Part shown: one piece after another, positions 54,938 to 64,000 of the stretch | Layout of the letters: each line of letters opens with the position of its first letter | Position numbering within the stretch: the first letter of the stretch is position 1 | Assembly (NCBI RefSeq): GCF_026151205.1 | Contig: NC_087081.1 | Location: forward strand, 17,840,859-17,904,858 | Direction of reading: 5' to 3' | From: Bolinopsis microptera | Taxonomy: Eukaryota > Ctenophora > Tentaculata > Lobata > Bolinopsidae | DNA: 64,000 bases | Translations under genes and position numbers: made by a program | The notes under the pieces: model-generated | Databases searched by the model: none | Seen by the model: the letters and a program-made list of their open reading frames with translations, nothing else | Told to the model about the DNA's origin: nothing

Positions 54938-55290
54938 ATCACTCTCCAGTCGCTCTTCGAGATTGTTCTAAAAGGGCCCCCGACGGTTGAAACCCAACTC
55001 AATCGATGTATTTTCGGGACGCTGATTCCCGAATCACCCCCCATGACATAGGGTTAAAATGCTCCCCTGACGAGATATAGGCGAAAAACTGTCTCGATCA
55101 CGTGATATGGACCGTATAAGGAAGTTAGTCTAATTTCTCGTTAGGGTTAGGGTTTCAGCATATGCTTTTGTTAAGGATTGGGTTAGGGTTAGGGTTGGGA
55201 TCAGATAAGAGGGTTAGGGTTCGAATAGTCGTTCAGGACCAGATAGAGAACGGGTTGAAAAAGTCACGTGACAGTCGAGTGTAGAGTGAT
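54938..55290. mobile_element. MITE copy B (TAA-flanked, TTAGGG-containing)
   Basis: The ends ATCACTCTCCAGTCG and AGAGTGAT are flanked by TAA (54935-54937, 55291-55293). It is closely similar to copy A at 7306-7641 throughout, and includes GTTAGGGTTAGGG twice. Confidence 0.8.
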
Positions 55291-55475
55291 TAATTATCAT
55301 CCCGTCAAATCCCGGTCTTATTTTACTTTATTATTCTTTACTTTACTTGTATCCACCTCGGTCATTGATAGATCTTGCAAGAGGCTAGCTAGTAAGCTTT
55401 CGAACTTCGTTGTGCTGAGAGCTTTTTTTCCCTTGAAAGTTCAGGGGCTCCTAATTCTTATTTGGTTATTTTGAG

Positions 55476-55708
55476 AATCGATTGCAAATTTTGGATCCGA
55501 AATTTATTGCCGATCTGGTTCTTTCCCGGCACACCCAGTATGCGCGCAAGATTCCAGACCGATACCAGCTAAAAGGAAGCCGAATCTTTCGCCTCTTCCA
55601 GATATGATCGAAAAAGAACCGAGTATTTTGAGGGAAGACATTCTGCAAGAGAGAGTGAGACGACACATTCAACATAAACGGATCCTAGAAGATTTAGATA
55701 AAGTTTGA
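55476..55708 (+). CDS. jhy: Possible terminal exon of the JHY-like gene, with a -1 frameshift
   Basis: After GGTTATTTTGAG the frame (phase 0, matching the end of exon d) reads NRLQILDPKFIADLVLSRHT then QYARKIP. At 55554-55556 the frame changes by one base and continues RPIPAKRKPNLSPLPDMIEK, then EPSILREDILQERVRRHIQH, and ends KRILEDLDKV before TGA 55706-55708. The YA(K/R).IP.P plus helical, charged C-terminus recalls the end of JHY proteins, but this is from memory. The frameshift may be a base error or may mean the exon is dead. At least one further exon is expected between 36.2 and 55.4 kb, possibly hidden in the low-accuracy block. Not proven to belong to the same gene. Confidence 0.4.
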
Positions 55709-56249
55709 GCTTCTGAAGGAACTTGTTTATTTCAGGTTCACACATCACCTATGCGATGTTGCTTAGCAAGCATTTTTGATCTGCCAGAAGTACAAACAAC
55801 TTCTTAAAAATAAGGGTTGGTTATGGACCGACAGTACTAGTAGTTCCTGTCAGATTTTATTGATTTGTCAGAGGTTTAACAATACAGGACAAGATGTGAT
55901 TGCTGATTGGCCCAATGGCCCCTGCTCGACGATTGTTATTACATTTACATGTTATTTTGCCAAAAATGTATTCGAAACGTTGAATTTTAATCCGATTACC
56001 GAGATAAACATTATATTTTTGGTTATTGTGTAAAATATTGTACAATCAATCTTGTAAATACCTTTAGAAAATTTTTAATTTTTACTATAGTCGAATAAAT
56101 TGTTTCAATCGGTTGTCGTCCTGGTAGCTGCTGCTACAAAGAATCAATTTATTTGCTTAATAGTGATCCACAATACACAATAATTGTGGTCGAGTGCATT
56201 TATTATTCATAAAACAATCTAGTGAAAATTTTGCAGCCCCTTTCCGCTA
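55709..56249. other. No gene; possible 3' UTR
   Basis: If the preceding exon is real this would include its 3' UTR; AATAAA occurs at 56094. The short frames here have no domain. Confidence 0.35.
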
Positions 56250-56449
56250 CTAAATCGCTCGCCCAAATTTTAAGAAAATTCTTGAGAAAAGGCCTTTTGG
56301 GTATGAAATTGATCGGTGTATTTTTTGACGCTGATTCCGAATCATCCCCCATGACGTAGGGTAAAAATGCTTCCCTGGAGAGTTACGGCTGCAAAACCGT
56401 AAAAATAATAATTGTATGTCACGTGAATTTTTTTGGGCGAGCGAATTAG
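56250..56449. mobile_element. MITE copy C (TA-flanked)
   Basis: The ends CTAAATCGCTCGCCCAAA and TTTGGGCGAGCGAATTAG are inverted and flanked by TA. The core CTGATTCCGAATCATCCCCC ATGACGTAGGGT is shared with copies A, B and D. It lacks the TTAGGG tract, so it is an internally deleted relative of copy D. Confidence 0.8.
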
Positions 56450-56559
56450 TAAAAGCCGCGCCCCTTTGGCTTTCAGAAGATACCCCCTGCATACATTTTA
56501 AATACGCCGAAAATACGCCGTTTGTCAAAATTTTAACTTTAAGAAATACGTGGAAAAAA

Positions 56560-56669
56560 CTTGTATCACGTGGTGACCCCCACTGTCGCTTCACTATACA
56601 CTATAGTCTTCGACGATACAGAGGGAGCCGCGCACTTCGTGCGCGGCGGGTCATACAACGTATGACAAG
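56560..56669. repeat. Dispersed 110-bp repeat with GC-rich hairpin, copy 1
   Basis: CTTGTATCACGTGGTGACCC to CATACAACGTATGACAAG. It contains the perfect stem GCCGCGCAC-TTC-GTGCGCGGC (56627-56647). Matches 60406-60507. Confidence 0.8.
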
Positions 56670-57101
56670 AAAAAACGGCCCATTTTGCAGTTTCAGAAAA
56701 AGAATTTTTTGATGTTATTGTTAAATTTTGTCCGAATATGGAATACGCACGTATTTCTTGCGATAAACGTTTCCGCAAAGTACGCAAGTACTTACAATTT
56801 TAAAAATCAGCTGCCATACGCCGCACATCTTTCCACTTTCATCATAATTTGCCTCAGCCTAACCAGTATGCAGTAATCAGTAATCGGCATCATAATCTGC
56901 TTGAATACAAATTGCTACCACTACCAGTACCACAATTTGGCCCGATGGCTTAAATATATATATGAAAAGTGACTAGGAATCTGATTAAGGCGGGAAAAGT
57001 GGCTATAAATTTTACGACTGGGTAACTATTTCAGTATGTTTCACATTCAAGCTAAATTCCATATCATACTGTATCGTGCTTTGCTGATTATATTACTAAG
57101 G
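56670..57101. other. No gene seen
   Basis: AT-rich spacer; short frames on both strands have no domain. Confidence 0.5.
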
Positions 57102-57616
57102 TATTTTACCAAAACCCATAATCATGGGTAGAGTGGACCGCTGCTAGTGTCTCTCTTTCCCAAAAAAAAGGAAATGATATTAATTTGATTGACCGTTCTC
57201 AAATGCAAAATGATACCGAGAATGAAATCGGTCGCTCGCTTTTCCCATTCATTCACGGCTTACGAATTGTAATAAGTTTCGATTGATTACATCAATCAGA
57301 TGCTGTAAAAATCTCTTTGGGTTGCGTTCGGGTCGATACCTAGTATTTCGGGGTAAGGGTGGTAGATATTACTTATTGAATTAGCTGAAGTTTATTGAAT
57401 CTTTATTGCCGAGTACAGCTGCCTTTGGGTAGTTCTTCTTAATCTATTACAATTGTAAATGAATGGGAAAAGCGAGCGACCGATTTCATTCTCGGTATCA
57501 TTTTGCATTTGAGAACGGTCAATCAAATTAATATCATTTCCTTTTGTTTGGGAAAGCCGAAAGAGAGACACTGGCAGCGGTCCACTCTACCCATGATTAT
57601 GGGTTTTGGTAAAATA
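57102..57616. mobile_element. Fold-back element with ~165-bp inverted arms
   Basis: The left arm starts TATTTTACCAAAACCCATAA and is repeated in reverse complement up to 57616 with few changes, around a unique spacer of about 175 bp. No clear target duplication. No coding sequence. Confidence 0.85.
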
Positions 57617-58384
57617 TCATCTCTTTTTGATTATAATGTCAGGGTACTTTATAAAGTCGAAATATAAACTGATATCTTCATTAATAAGGAGGAAGTTTCA
57701 ACGATTTCGAAATTTTTCCTTTAAAAACATTTCCTTGTGTTTAAGGAAGCATATCGGTCGATCACTGACTGAATATGCCACCTAATACTCATTCAAGTTG
57801 GCATTAAATTCATATATAATGACATTAAACTGTCGTGACAAAGCAGAATTTGTTGGAAATCACGAATGAGCAAAATTCTCACCTTTCGCACGTGCAAACT
57901 TTGAGCGGACGTTGCGTGCGCATCCAATATTGAATCGCCGTAAATTTTTGCATGTAATTGTTTTATATATAGTTTGATAAGCATGCAAAGTTTCAAAGTA
58001 TTTCAAGAAGAACTGTAATCACAACGGCACTCTAAAGTTGACAGAAAATGACGAAAACAGCAATTTTCAGTGATTTTAGCAATTTTCTATCAATTTGGGC
58101 GTGTCCCCACGTGTGCAACTTTTCGATTTTCATCTTTAAAACTAGCCTAATGCACAATTTATACCTATAGGAAGCAGAACTGAGCTCCACAACCCAAGGC
58201 ATGGCCCAACACCAGAGAATACTAAATCGCAAAATTGACGTTTTTATAAAATAATTCTTCAAAAAAGCACAAACTTCAATGACGAATATCTTTATGAAGG
58301 AGCAAGCTAGAAAAACTTTCCGGTAGATTTTCAGAATGCTTGAACAATTATCTGGCTTCCCATGACAAATTTCATGTCTAACTT
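57617..58384. other. No gene seen
   Basis: AT-rich. The reverse frame at 58032-58445 overlaps the start of the next LINE fragment and has no domain. Confidence 0.5.
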
Positions 58385-59249
58385 TGCTTCGGGGAGTTAT
58401 CCGGCTACTCAGGATACAGCAAAAGATCCCCTGGAGAAAGTTCACCTATCATTTATGAAATGGACTATGAATGTCAACAAATCGACTTCAAACACCGCTG
58501 TGTGGGGTGACACTGGAAGATACCCGCTTGCCATCGAGCTTACGTCCCAAGTCTATAGCTACCTCGGGAGGTTGGAGGGACTGGACAAAGAGGGATGCTC
58601 TTCTTTAGTGAGGCACGCTTACGCCGAGCAGAGGGATCTGAAACTGTTATGGTTCTCCCGGCTGGAATCCACCAAGAACACAGTGAAACAACTGACAGGA
58701 GGAAGTGATATTTCAAACCCGCTCAAAATCAGCGAGGCTATGAAAACCCTTTTCGTTCAACAATGGAACAAAGAGCGAAAACTCAACAGAAAACTAGGAT
58801 TCTACAACCTCATCAAGGCAAGCTTCGGTTGCGAAACATACCTGTCGATCAACCTACGGCCACAGCAGACTAGGAGACTTGCGCAACTCAGAACAAGCTC
58901 GCATCAATACAACATCGAAACTGGAAGACACGGCATGCATCGACATAAACTTTCGAATAGGGCATGCAAACACTGTTCTACTACAGATGTGGAGTCACTC
59001 GATCTTCTTCTAGAGCTTCCTTTCCCTGATCCAATCATCGAAGATGAACTTCATGTATTACGTACTTGCCCTCTCTATGAAGATCTCCGCCACTGTTTGT
59101 CCCAACAAAGTAAAACATTACTCTTCTCTGACATTGGACAGATCTTCGCACACCCTACAACCATCGGAGACCTAGGAAGGTTCCTTACCAAAGCTTATGA
59201 ACGAAGATTCCCTAAAGCGTCCTCCAAACAAATTCCTAACACTAACTAA
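58385..59249 (+). pseudogene. LINE C-terminal region, 5'-truncated, same family as 1-141
   Basis: The frame reads KDPLEKVHLSFMKWTMNVNK then STSNTAVWGDTGRYPLAIEL, then SINLRPQQTRRLAQLRTSSH, CKHC ... EDELHVLRTCPLYEDLR and YERRFPK. This is the region after the reverse transcriptase in a common invertebrate LINE protein, with a CxxC...HxxxxC zinc-binding-like motif at about 58965-59074. The reverse transcriptase itself is absent, so the copy is a 5'-truncated relic. The ATG at 58362 lies outside the conserved part and is probably not native. The 3' UTR and terminal hairpin are intact. Confidence 0.85.
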
Positions 59250-59462
59250 TATTGCCAAATTATAATCTATGACTCAGAACACTTTCAGATGAGTTCATTT
59301 AAATTATTAAGTATTTTTAAATCTCACTCTTAAGATTTACGGGGTTCATTGTATATATATTCTTTATGACTTTTGGGTAAATTTAATTTTTTATATCTGG
59401 TCAGACATTACCATTGTAATTTGACTTTTGAATCGTTTAATCCGTTTAATCCGTTTAATCCG
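59250..59462 (+). other. LINE 3' UTR with terminal hairpin and 9-bp tail repeats
   Basis: The hairpin is at 59400-59425: GTCAGAC, ATTAC, loop CATT, GTAAT, TTGAC. Three copies of TTTAATCCG follow at 59436-59462. Compare 350-417. Confidence 0.8.
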
Positions 59463-60405
59463 TTTTAAGGTAAAAATTTCCTCAGATTTTGAATTAAATT
59501 ACTCCTTAATGGTGTAAAATTAATTTTAAAAGTTATTACTTTGTCAAAAATCAAGTTTTAAAAACGGTTAACTTGATGACGTCATCAATGGGTGTTTATG
59601 ACGTCAAATAATTTTTTATACAATGTAAACTAAAGTGTAAACAATTATTTGCAAGACCTGTGGTCGGAAATGGCTGTATCTTTTATACTTTTGAATCTAT
59701 GGACACTTAAATACAGGTTACAATTGACTGGCAAAGCGTCTATCCCTGAATATGTATGTATATATCACGACAATCTGTCGTAAAACAGGGGTTCTAGAAA
59801 ACCCATTTCAATTTTCCCGATGCTCCTGAAACCTGAAACTTTTTTTGCAGTCGATTTGGTCAACGTCTAGACGCCCTGAAAAATTTCAGATCTCTAACTC
59901 AATTTTAACATGGTTTTTAAGGCACCTGAATATGGCGATTTTGGGTTTTTTACCGAATTTCGTATAACAGTGCTGGCAAGTATTTTATGCAAATTTCTTA
60001 AAAATCTCAACATAACTATTTTTTATTCCTGTCATCTTTGACATCAAATTAGAATGTTTTGAACTAAAAATAAATCTGCTGAACGACTTCCGATGAGTGT
60101 TAATGCCTGGAAAACTCCTGCCTTCGGCCGCCGCCTTCGGCCGGAGTGCACGCTTCGCGTGCACGAAAGAGGCTTGTAACGTGTACCAAATGGGGTATAA
60201 TAGTAAAGGGGGTATAATAGTAAAGGGGGTATAATATTAAATGGGGTACATAGTATACCCACAATAAATGCAACGGTCGTGCTTGCCAGCACTGTGATTA
60301 TTAGTTATTCATTATTGCCAAAAAGTGATAATAAAACTATCGTCGGCGGGCCCAGAATACGGGTGCCTCAGGTTAAAAGCGAAGCCCTGATCGACTAAGC
60401 CGTGA
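59463..60405. other. Non-coding; hairpins and a 19-bp repeat
   Basis: The perfect stem GTGCACGC-TTC-GCGTGCAC lies at 60146-60164, beside a doubled CCTTCGGCCG text. Three copies of GGGGTATAATAGTAAAG-type units lie at about 60193-60247. No gene. Confidence 0.6.
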
Positions 60406-60507
60406 GTTGTATCACGTCGTGACCCCCATGGTCGTTTCACTATGGAGTTTCTACGATACAGGGGGAGCCGCGCACTCGTGCGCGGCGGATTATACAACGT
60501 ATGACAT
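60406..60507. repeat. Dispersed 110-bp repeat with GC-rich hairpin, copy 2
   Basis: Matches 56560-56669. The stem is GCCGCGCAC-TC-GTGCGCGGC. Confidence 0.8.
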
Positions 60508-60591
60508 GAGGTCATGTAATTAAGAAATGTAATATTTATATTTATAAACGCGCGTTTTTAGTGCGTTCCTGCTAAATGCATTCCTGCTAAA

Positions 60592-60740
60592 TGCTTTACT
60601 AAGTTATTATATTTCCCCCTTTACTAAGTTATATATTTCCCCCTTTACTGTTTACTAAGTTATATATTTCCCCCTTTACTAAGTTATATATTTCCCCCTT
60701 TACTAAGTTATATATTTCCCCCTTAACTAAGTTATATATT
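60592..60740. repeat. 23-bp tandem repeat (TTACTAAGTTATATATTTCCCCC), 6-7 copies
   Basis: TTACTAAGTTATATATTTCC followed by CCC, repeated with small changes. Confidence 0.9.
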
Positions 60741-60985
60741 TCGTCTGCGGATATTGAAATTAAATTCCTCTCAATATGCGTAACTAATCTCGGACTACGA
60801 GATTATTTCATCACGTGACACCGTGTGACCAGCGGGGGGGAGGGGGGGTTGTGGCCCATTAAGACCACGTGAGTAACAAACTTAGTTAGTCCATCATGAA
60901 ACTTATGGACTTTTCATTAATATCAATCAACCTGCATCACAATATAAGTTAGCCATTTAAGTGTTTGACATCACTTGTTATTATA

Positions 60986-61754
60986 CAGGGTGGGCCAAAA
61001 GTCAGTGTGCAAACGTTGGGTCTTATACCTCCGCCGTGTTTTATATTTGAGAGCTGTTGCTTTGCAGATGGCATACTGTACTTACTGGTTCAAGGATTCC
61101 GTCGTCAAAATTTGAAAATTCGAATAATTTAGACCACGCCCATTCAATATTAAAACACCTATATATTGTTTTCTCTGAACATGCTGAACGCCTAATTTTT
61201 TTAGAGACGGTAGATTATCAAATGTTGCATATGATCTGAAAACATGAGGCAAAACGAATTAGAAATGACGAAGTTATCAAGCATTTTGTGTATCTCGTTA
61301 ACAAAATTGACTGGGTGATTATGTGACACCGTGACACGACACCTTAATTGGGCACCCTTAACAATTCCCATAATGTTTAACGGGGTAGTTAACGGGGTCA
61401 CCTTATCACGTGATTAGGTAAACCAATCACCTGATCACACGTAATGAATAAACTCGTTATGCTTCAAATCTCGGTCATCTGAGAAGCTACAGTTCTAATT
61501 CTTTCAGGACAAACGTAATTCGAATGGCCAAACACAATTCAATAACATTTAGCTTGATCCGACTATCCAAACTATCAAATAAATGTGAAAATGAACATCC
61601 ATTTGAAAAAAATGAACGCGAATATTTTTCGAGTTGACAAATTCCTCGAACCAGTGGTGGTACTAAGTCATACCAGAAGGAAGTATTTCAATTGGGCACT
61701 CAGTGACTGAGCTATTAAGGCCAACGTTTGCACACTGACTTTTGGCCCACCCTG
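60986..61754. mobile_element. Mariner-like non-autonomous element (769 bp)
   Basis: The inverted ends CAGGGTGGGCCAAAAGTCAG... are about 35 bp long, identical over their length, and flanked by TA (60984-60985, 61755-61756). CAGGGTGG.CCAAAAGT ends and TA duplication are typical of Tc1/mariner elements. No transposase frame. Confidence 0.85.
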
Positions 61755-61772
61755 TATGTTGAGGGGCTCTTA

Positions 61773-62139
61773 CTAATTCGCTCGCCCAAATTTTCACGTG
61801 ACTTCATGGTTTTTATGGTTTTGCAGCCGAACAAAACGGTTTTACATACACCCTAATCCCAACCCTAACCCTAACCATAACCTCAAAGCTATTCATAACC
61901 CTAACCACAACCCTAACCCTAACCTGAGTCCGAAACAATCGAATTTGTGTTTAACTAGCCTGTCACGTGACCAAAACAGTTTTTGCCCATATAACTCTTC
62001 AGGTAAGCATTTTTAGTTTTACCCTACGTCATGGGGGGTGATTCGGAATCAGCGTTCAAAAATACACCGATCCAGATCAATTTCATACCCTTAGGGCCTT
62101 TTCACAAGAATTTTCTTAAAATTTCGGCGAGCGATTTAG
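61773..62139. mobile_element. MITE copy D (TA-flanked, CCCTAA-containing)
   Basis: The ends CTAATTCGCTCGCCCAAA and GGCGAGCGATTTAG are flanked by TA. The reverse complement of the interior carries the same core as copies A-C plus several TTAGGG units (CCCTAACCCTAACC on this strand, 61859-61923). It lies 17 bp after the mariner-like element. Confidence 0.8.
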
Positions 62140-62201
62140 TAGGAGCGATGTTGAGGAGTCACCATCTGTTTATGGAGCGTATGGTGTCGATATCGACTAT
62201 C

Positions 62202-63704
62202 GGGGGGGGGGGGGGGCCAATGGCATAAAATGGCATAAAATGGCATAAAATGGCATAAAATGGAGACTTTTTCTATGGAGAAAATGGAAAAACCCATGAG
62301 TAATTGTCCATTTTCTCCATTTTATGCCATGAATTTTGTCTTCGAAATTACATCTTTAACACCATTTAACACCTAAATTGGACATCCTAACATGTTCATT
62401 TACGCTTACTAGGGGCGTAACAAGCTTATGAAAGCTCATAGTAGGCTACTAGATGCTTATACTAGGTTAGTAGAGGCAAACTTCAGGCAAACTCATAATT
62501 ACTCAAGCCTAGTGTAAAGTTATTTCTACAGGCTACAGCAGGAGTGAGTAATAGGGGAGAGTAATAGGCACTGAGAAGTGAGACGTACATCCTCGACAGT
62601 CGAAACAAGCTCGCACTGCAAAGGGGAGGCCTGCCTTCCGAGATCGCATTACCAGGGGGAAGCCTCGAGTCCAAATTTCTGTATCGAGGGGTAGGTGCAG
62701 ACTTCGATAAACCGAAAAACCAAAAAAATATTTTCGGCTAATAATGAAGAGAGTAGCATGAAACGTGGAGAAAAGTGGTTTTTAGAAAAACTTTGAAAAA
62801 TTTTGACTTCGAAAATTTTCGGCCCGAGTCATTCTCGATACGTACCTCTCGTATCGAGAGCTCCCGATTCCGAGCTCGTGTTGCAAAGGGGAGGCCTGCC
62901 TTCCGAGATCGCATTACCAGGGGGAAGCCTCGAGTCCAAAATTGTGTACCGAGAGGTAATTTTCTAAGTCAAAATATTTCAAAGTTTTTTGAAAAACACT
63001 TTTCTCCACGTTTCATGACCGGGTAGCACTACCCTGTTCATTATTTGCCGAAAATATTTTTTCGGTTTTTCGAAGTCCACACCTTCCCCTAGATACACAA
63101 TTTTGGACTCGAGGTAATGCGATCTCGGAAGGCAGGCCTCCCCTTTGCAACACGAGCTCGGAATCGGGAGCTCTCGATACGGGAGGTACTTATCGAAAAT
63201 GACTCGGACCGAACATTTTCTAAGTCAGCATTTTTCAAATTTTTTCTGAAAACCGCTTTTCTCCACGTTTCATCCTACCCTGTTCATTATTTGCCGAAAA
63301 TATTTTTTCGGTTTTTCGAAGTCCACACCTTCCCCTCGATACACAATTTTGGACTCGAGGTAATGCGATCTCGGAAGGCAGGCCTCCCCTTTGCAACACG
63401 AGCTCGGAATCGGGAGCTCTCGATACGGGAGGTACATATCGTAAATGACTCGGACCGAAAATTTTCTAAGTCAACATTTTTCAAAGTTTTTCTGAAAACC
63501 ACTTTTCTCCATGTTTCATGATACTCTGTTCATTATTGGCCGAAAATATCTTTTTTTTAAATAATTTTTCTCGAAATTCTAAATTTTTCAGGTTTTCAAT
63601 GGCATAAAATGGCATAAAATGGAGACTATTTCTATGGAGAAAATGGAAAAACCTATGAGTAATTCTCCATTTTCTCCATTTATGCCATTGGCCCCCCCCC
63701 CCCC
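62202..63704. mobile_element. 1.5-kb fold-back element with poly(G)-headed inverted ends
   Basis: The left end is 15 G then CCAATGGCATAAAATGG; the right end, read in reverse, is 13 G then CCAATGGCATAAATGG. GACTATC lies directly outside both ends (62195-62201, 63705-63711). Next to each end is a palindromic unit with ATGGAGAAAATGG and CCATTTTCTCCAT. The middle holds two forward and two reversed copies of a 250-bp repeat. No coding frame is supported. Confidence 0.75.
62590..63560. repeat. Repeat 'E' array: two forward and two inverted ~250-bp units
   Basis: GCAAAGGGGAGGCCTGCC occurs forward near 62618 and 62884 and reversed near 63131 and 63377. The CCGAAAA...ATATTTTCGG segment of copies at 17174 and 26433 lies inside each unit. 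Open frames across it (62775-63026, 63117-63521, reverse 63287-63502) are near-identical to each other and follow from the repeat. Confidence 0.9.
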
Positions 63705-63711
63705 GACTATC

Positions 63712-64000
63712 GAATGCCTCCAGTCTATGGTATGGAGCGGTTCCATTTCGAACAATGTTTTACCTGGGGACCTCAGTAAACAATGTTCAGAAGCAAAAAC
63801 AATCGCCATTTATTGCTGTGGTCAAAATAAGGCGTTATCCTTACTTCTATCATTCACAATCAGCCAATGGCAACATTCCATCCATACAACAACATTAATA
63901 ATTCATCATGATGATGTCAATCTTTAAGTCTCGAATTAGAAACTACTGCTGGCTGCTCTGCTTATTCGTTTAAACTAAACTTCCTTTAATCAGGTTGATC
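63712..64000. other. No gene seen
   Basis: Unique sequence at the window edge. The frame at 63619-63927 starts inside the transposon end and has no domain. Confidence 0.5.

Noticed and set aside
58032-58445. Reverse-strand 137-residue frame
   Set aside because: No domain; it overlaps the start of the forward-strand LINE fragment and AT-rich spacer.

Overview
This is eukaryotic, animal-type DNA. It has spliced exons with GT/AG borders, many non-LTR retrotransposons (LINEs), miniature DNA transposons, TTAGGG-type motifs and long satellite arrays. There are no bacterial operons. The LINE proteins and the split host gene suggest a marine invertebrate, perhaps cnidarian-like, but the sequence does not fix the species. 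Apart from one candidate ciliary gene, almost all of the window is mobile elements and tandem repeats.

0-8 kb is a stack of retroelement debris: a LINE 3' end (1-417), a truncated CR1-like LINE (417-1732), a 1,110-bp non-autonomous DNA element with RAG/Transib-like CACAGTG ends and a 5-bp target duplication (1742-2851), and a 1.1-kb poly(A) retroposon full of perfect hairpins (4071-5176). The retroposon also preserves the empty target site of the 1742-2851 element. 8-15.5 kb holds an apparently intact two-ORF LINE (ORF1 9048-11066 with PHD finger and esterase; ORF2 11060-14560 with PHD-like finger, endonuclease and reverse transcriptase). It appears to have split an older LINE whose halves lie at 7883-8026 and 15494-15822.

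18.8-37.6 kb holds large satellites (22-, 20-, 40-, 33- and 65-bp units). They interleave with four exons of a host gene (21516-21626, 21779-21895, 22757-22919, 35946-36208) whose reading phases join correctly. A fifth, terminal exon (55476-55708) may belong to the same gene. The 35.9-kb exon carries PYTLKEY and GGLGPD motifs that I associate with the cilia-linked JHY (C11orf63) family. Its introns contain a reverse-strand CR1-like LINE (23473-25860), a 2.07-kb element with poly(G)-headed inverted ends (30462-32534), and a LINE ORF1 relic, part of which has expanded into a minisatellite and which was interrupted by another LINE (33973-35387) with a 10-bp target duplication.

About 40.44-53.89 kb looks like badly corrected sequence: homopolymers are inflated everywhere and several satellites are recognisable only in smeared form. 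Open frames there should not be trusted. 53.9-64 kb is clean again. It holds four related MITE families, a 515-bp fold-back, a mariner-like MITE, a second copy of the first LINE family (58385-59462), and a second poly(G)-ended element (62202-63704) built from inverted repeat units.

The best candidates for something undescribed are the CACAGTG element with asymmetric ends, the hairpin-rich retroposon, the covarying 3' hairpin of the first LINE family, the poly(G)-ended elements, and the 65-bp satellite that arose by amplifying an exon together with its splice donor.
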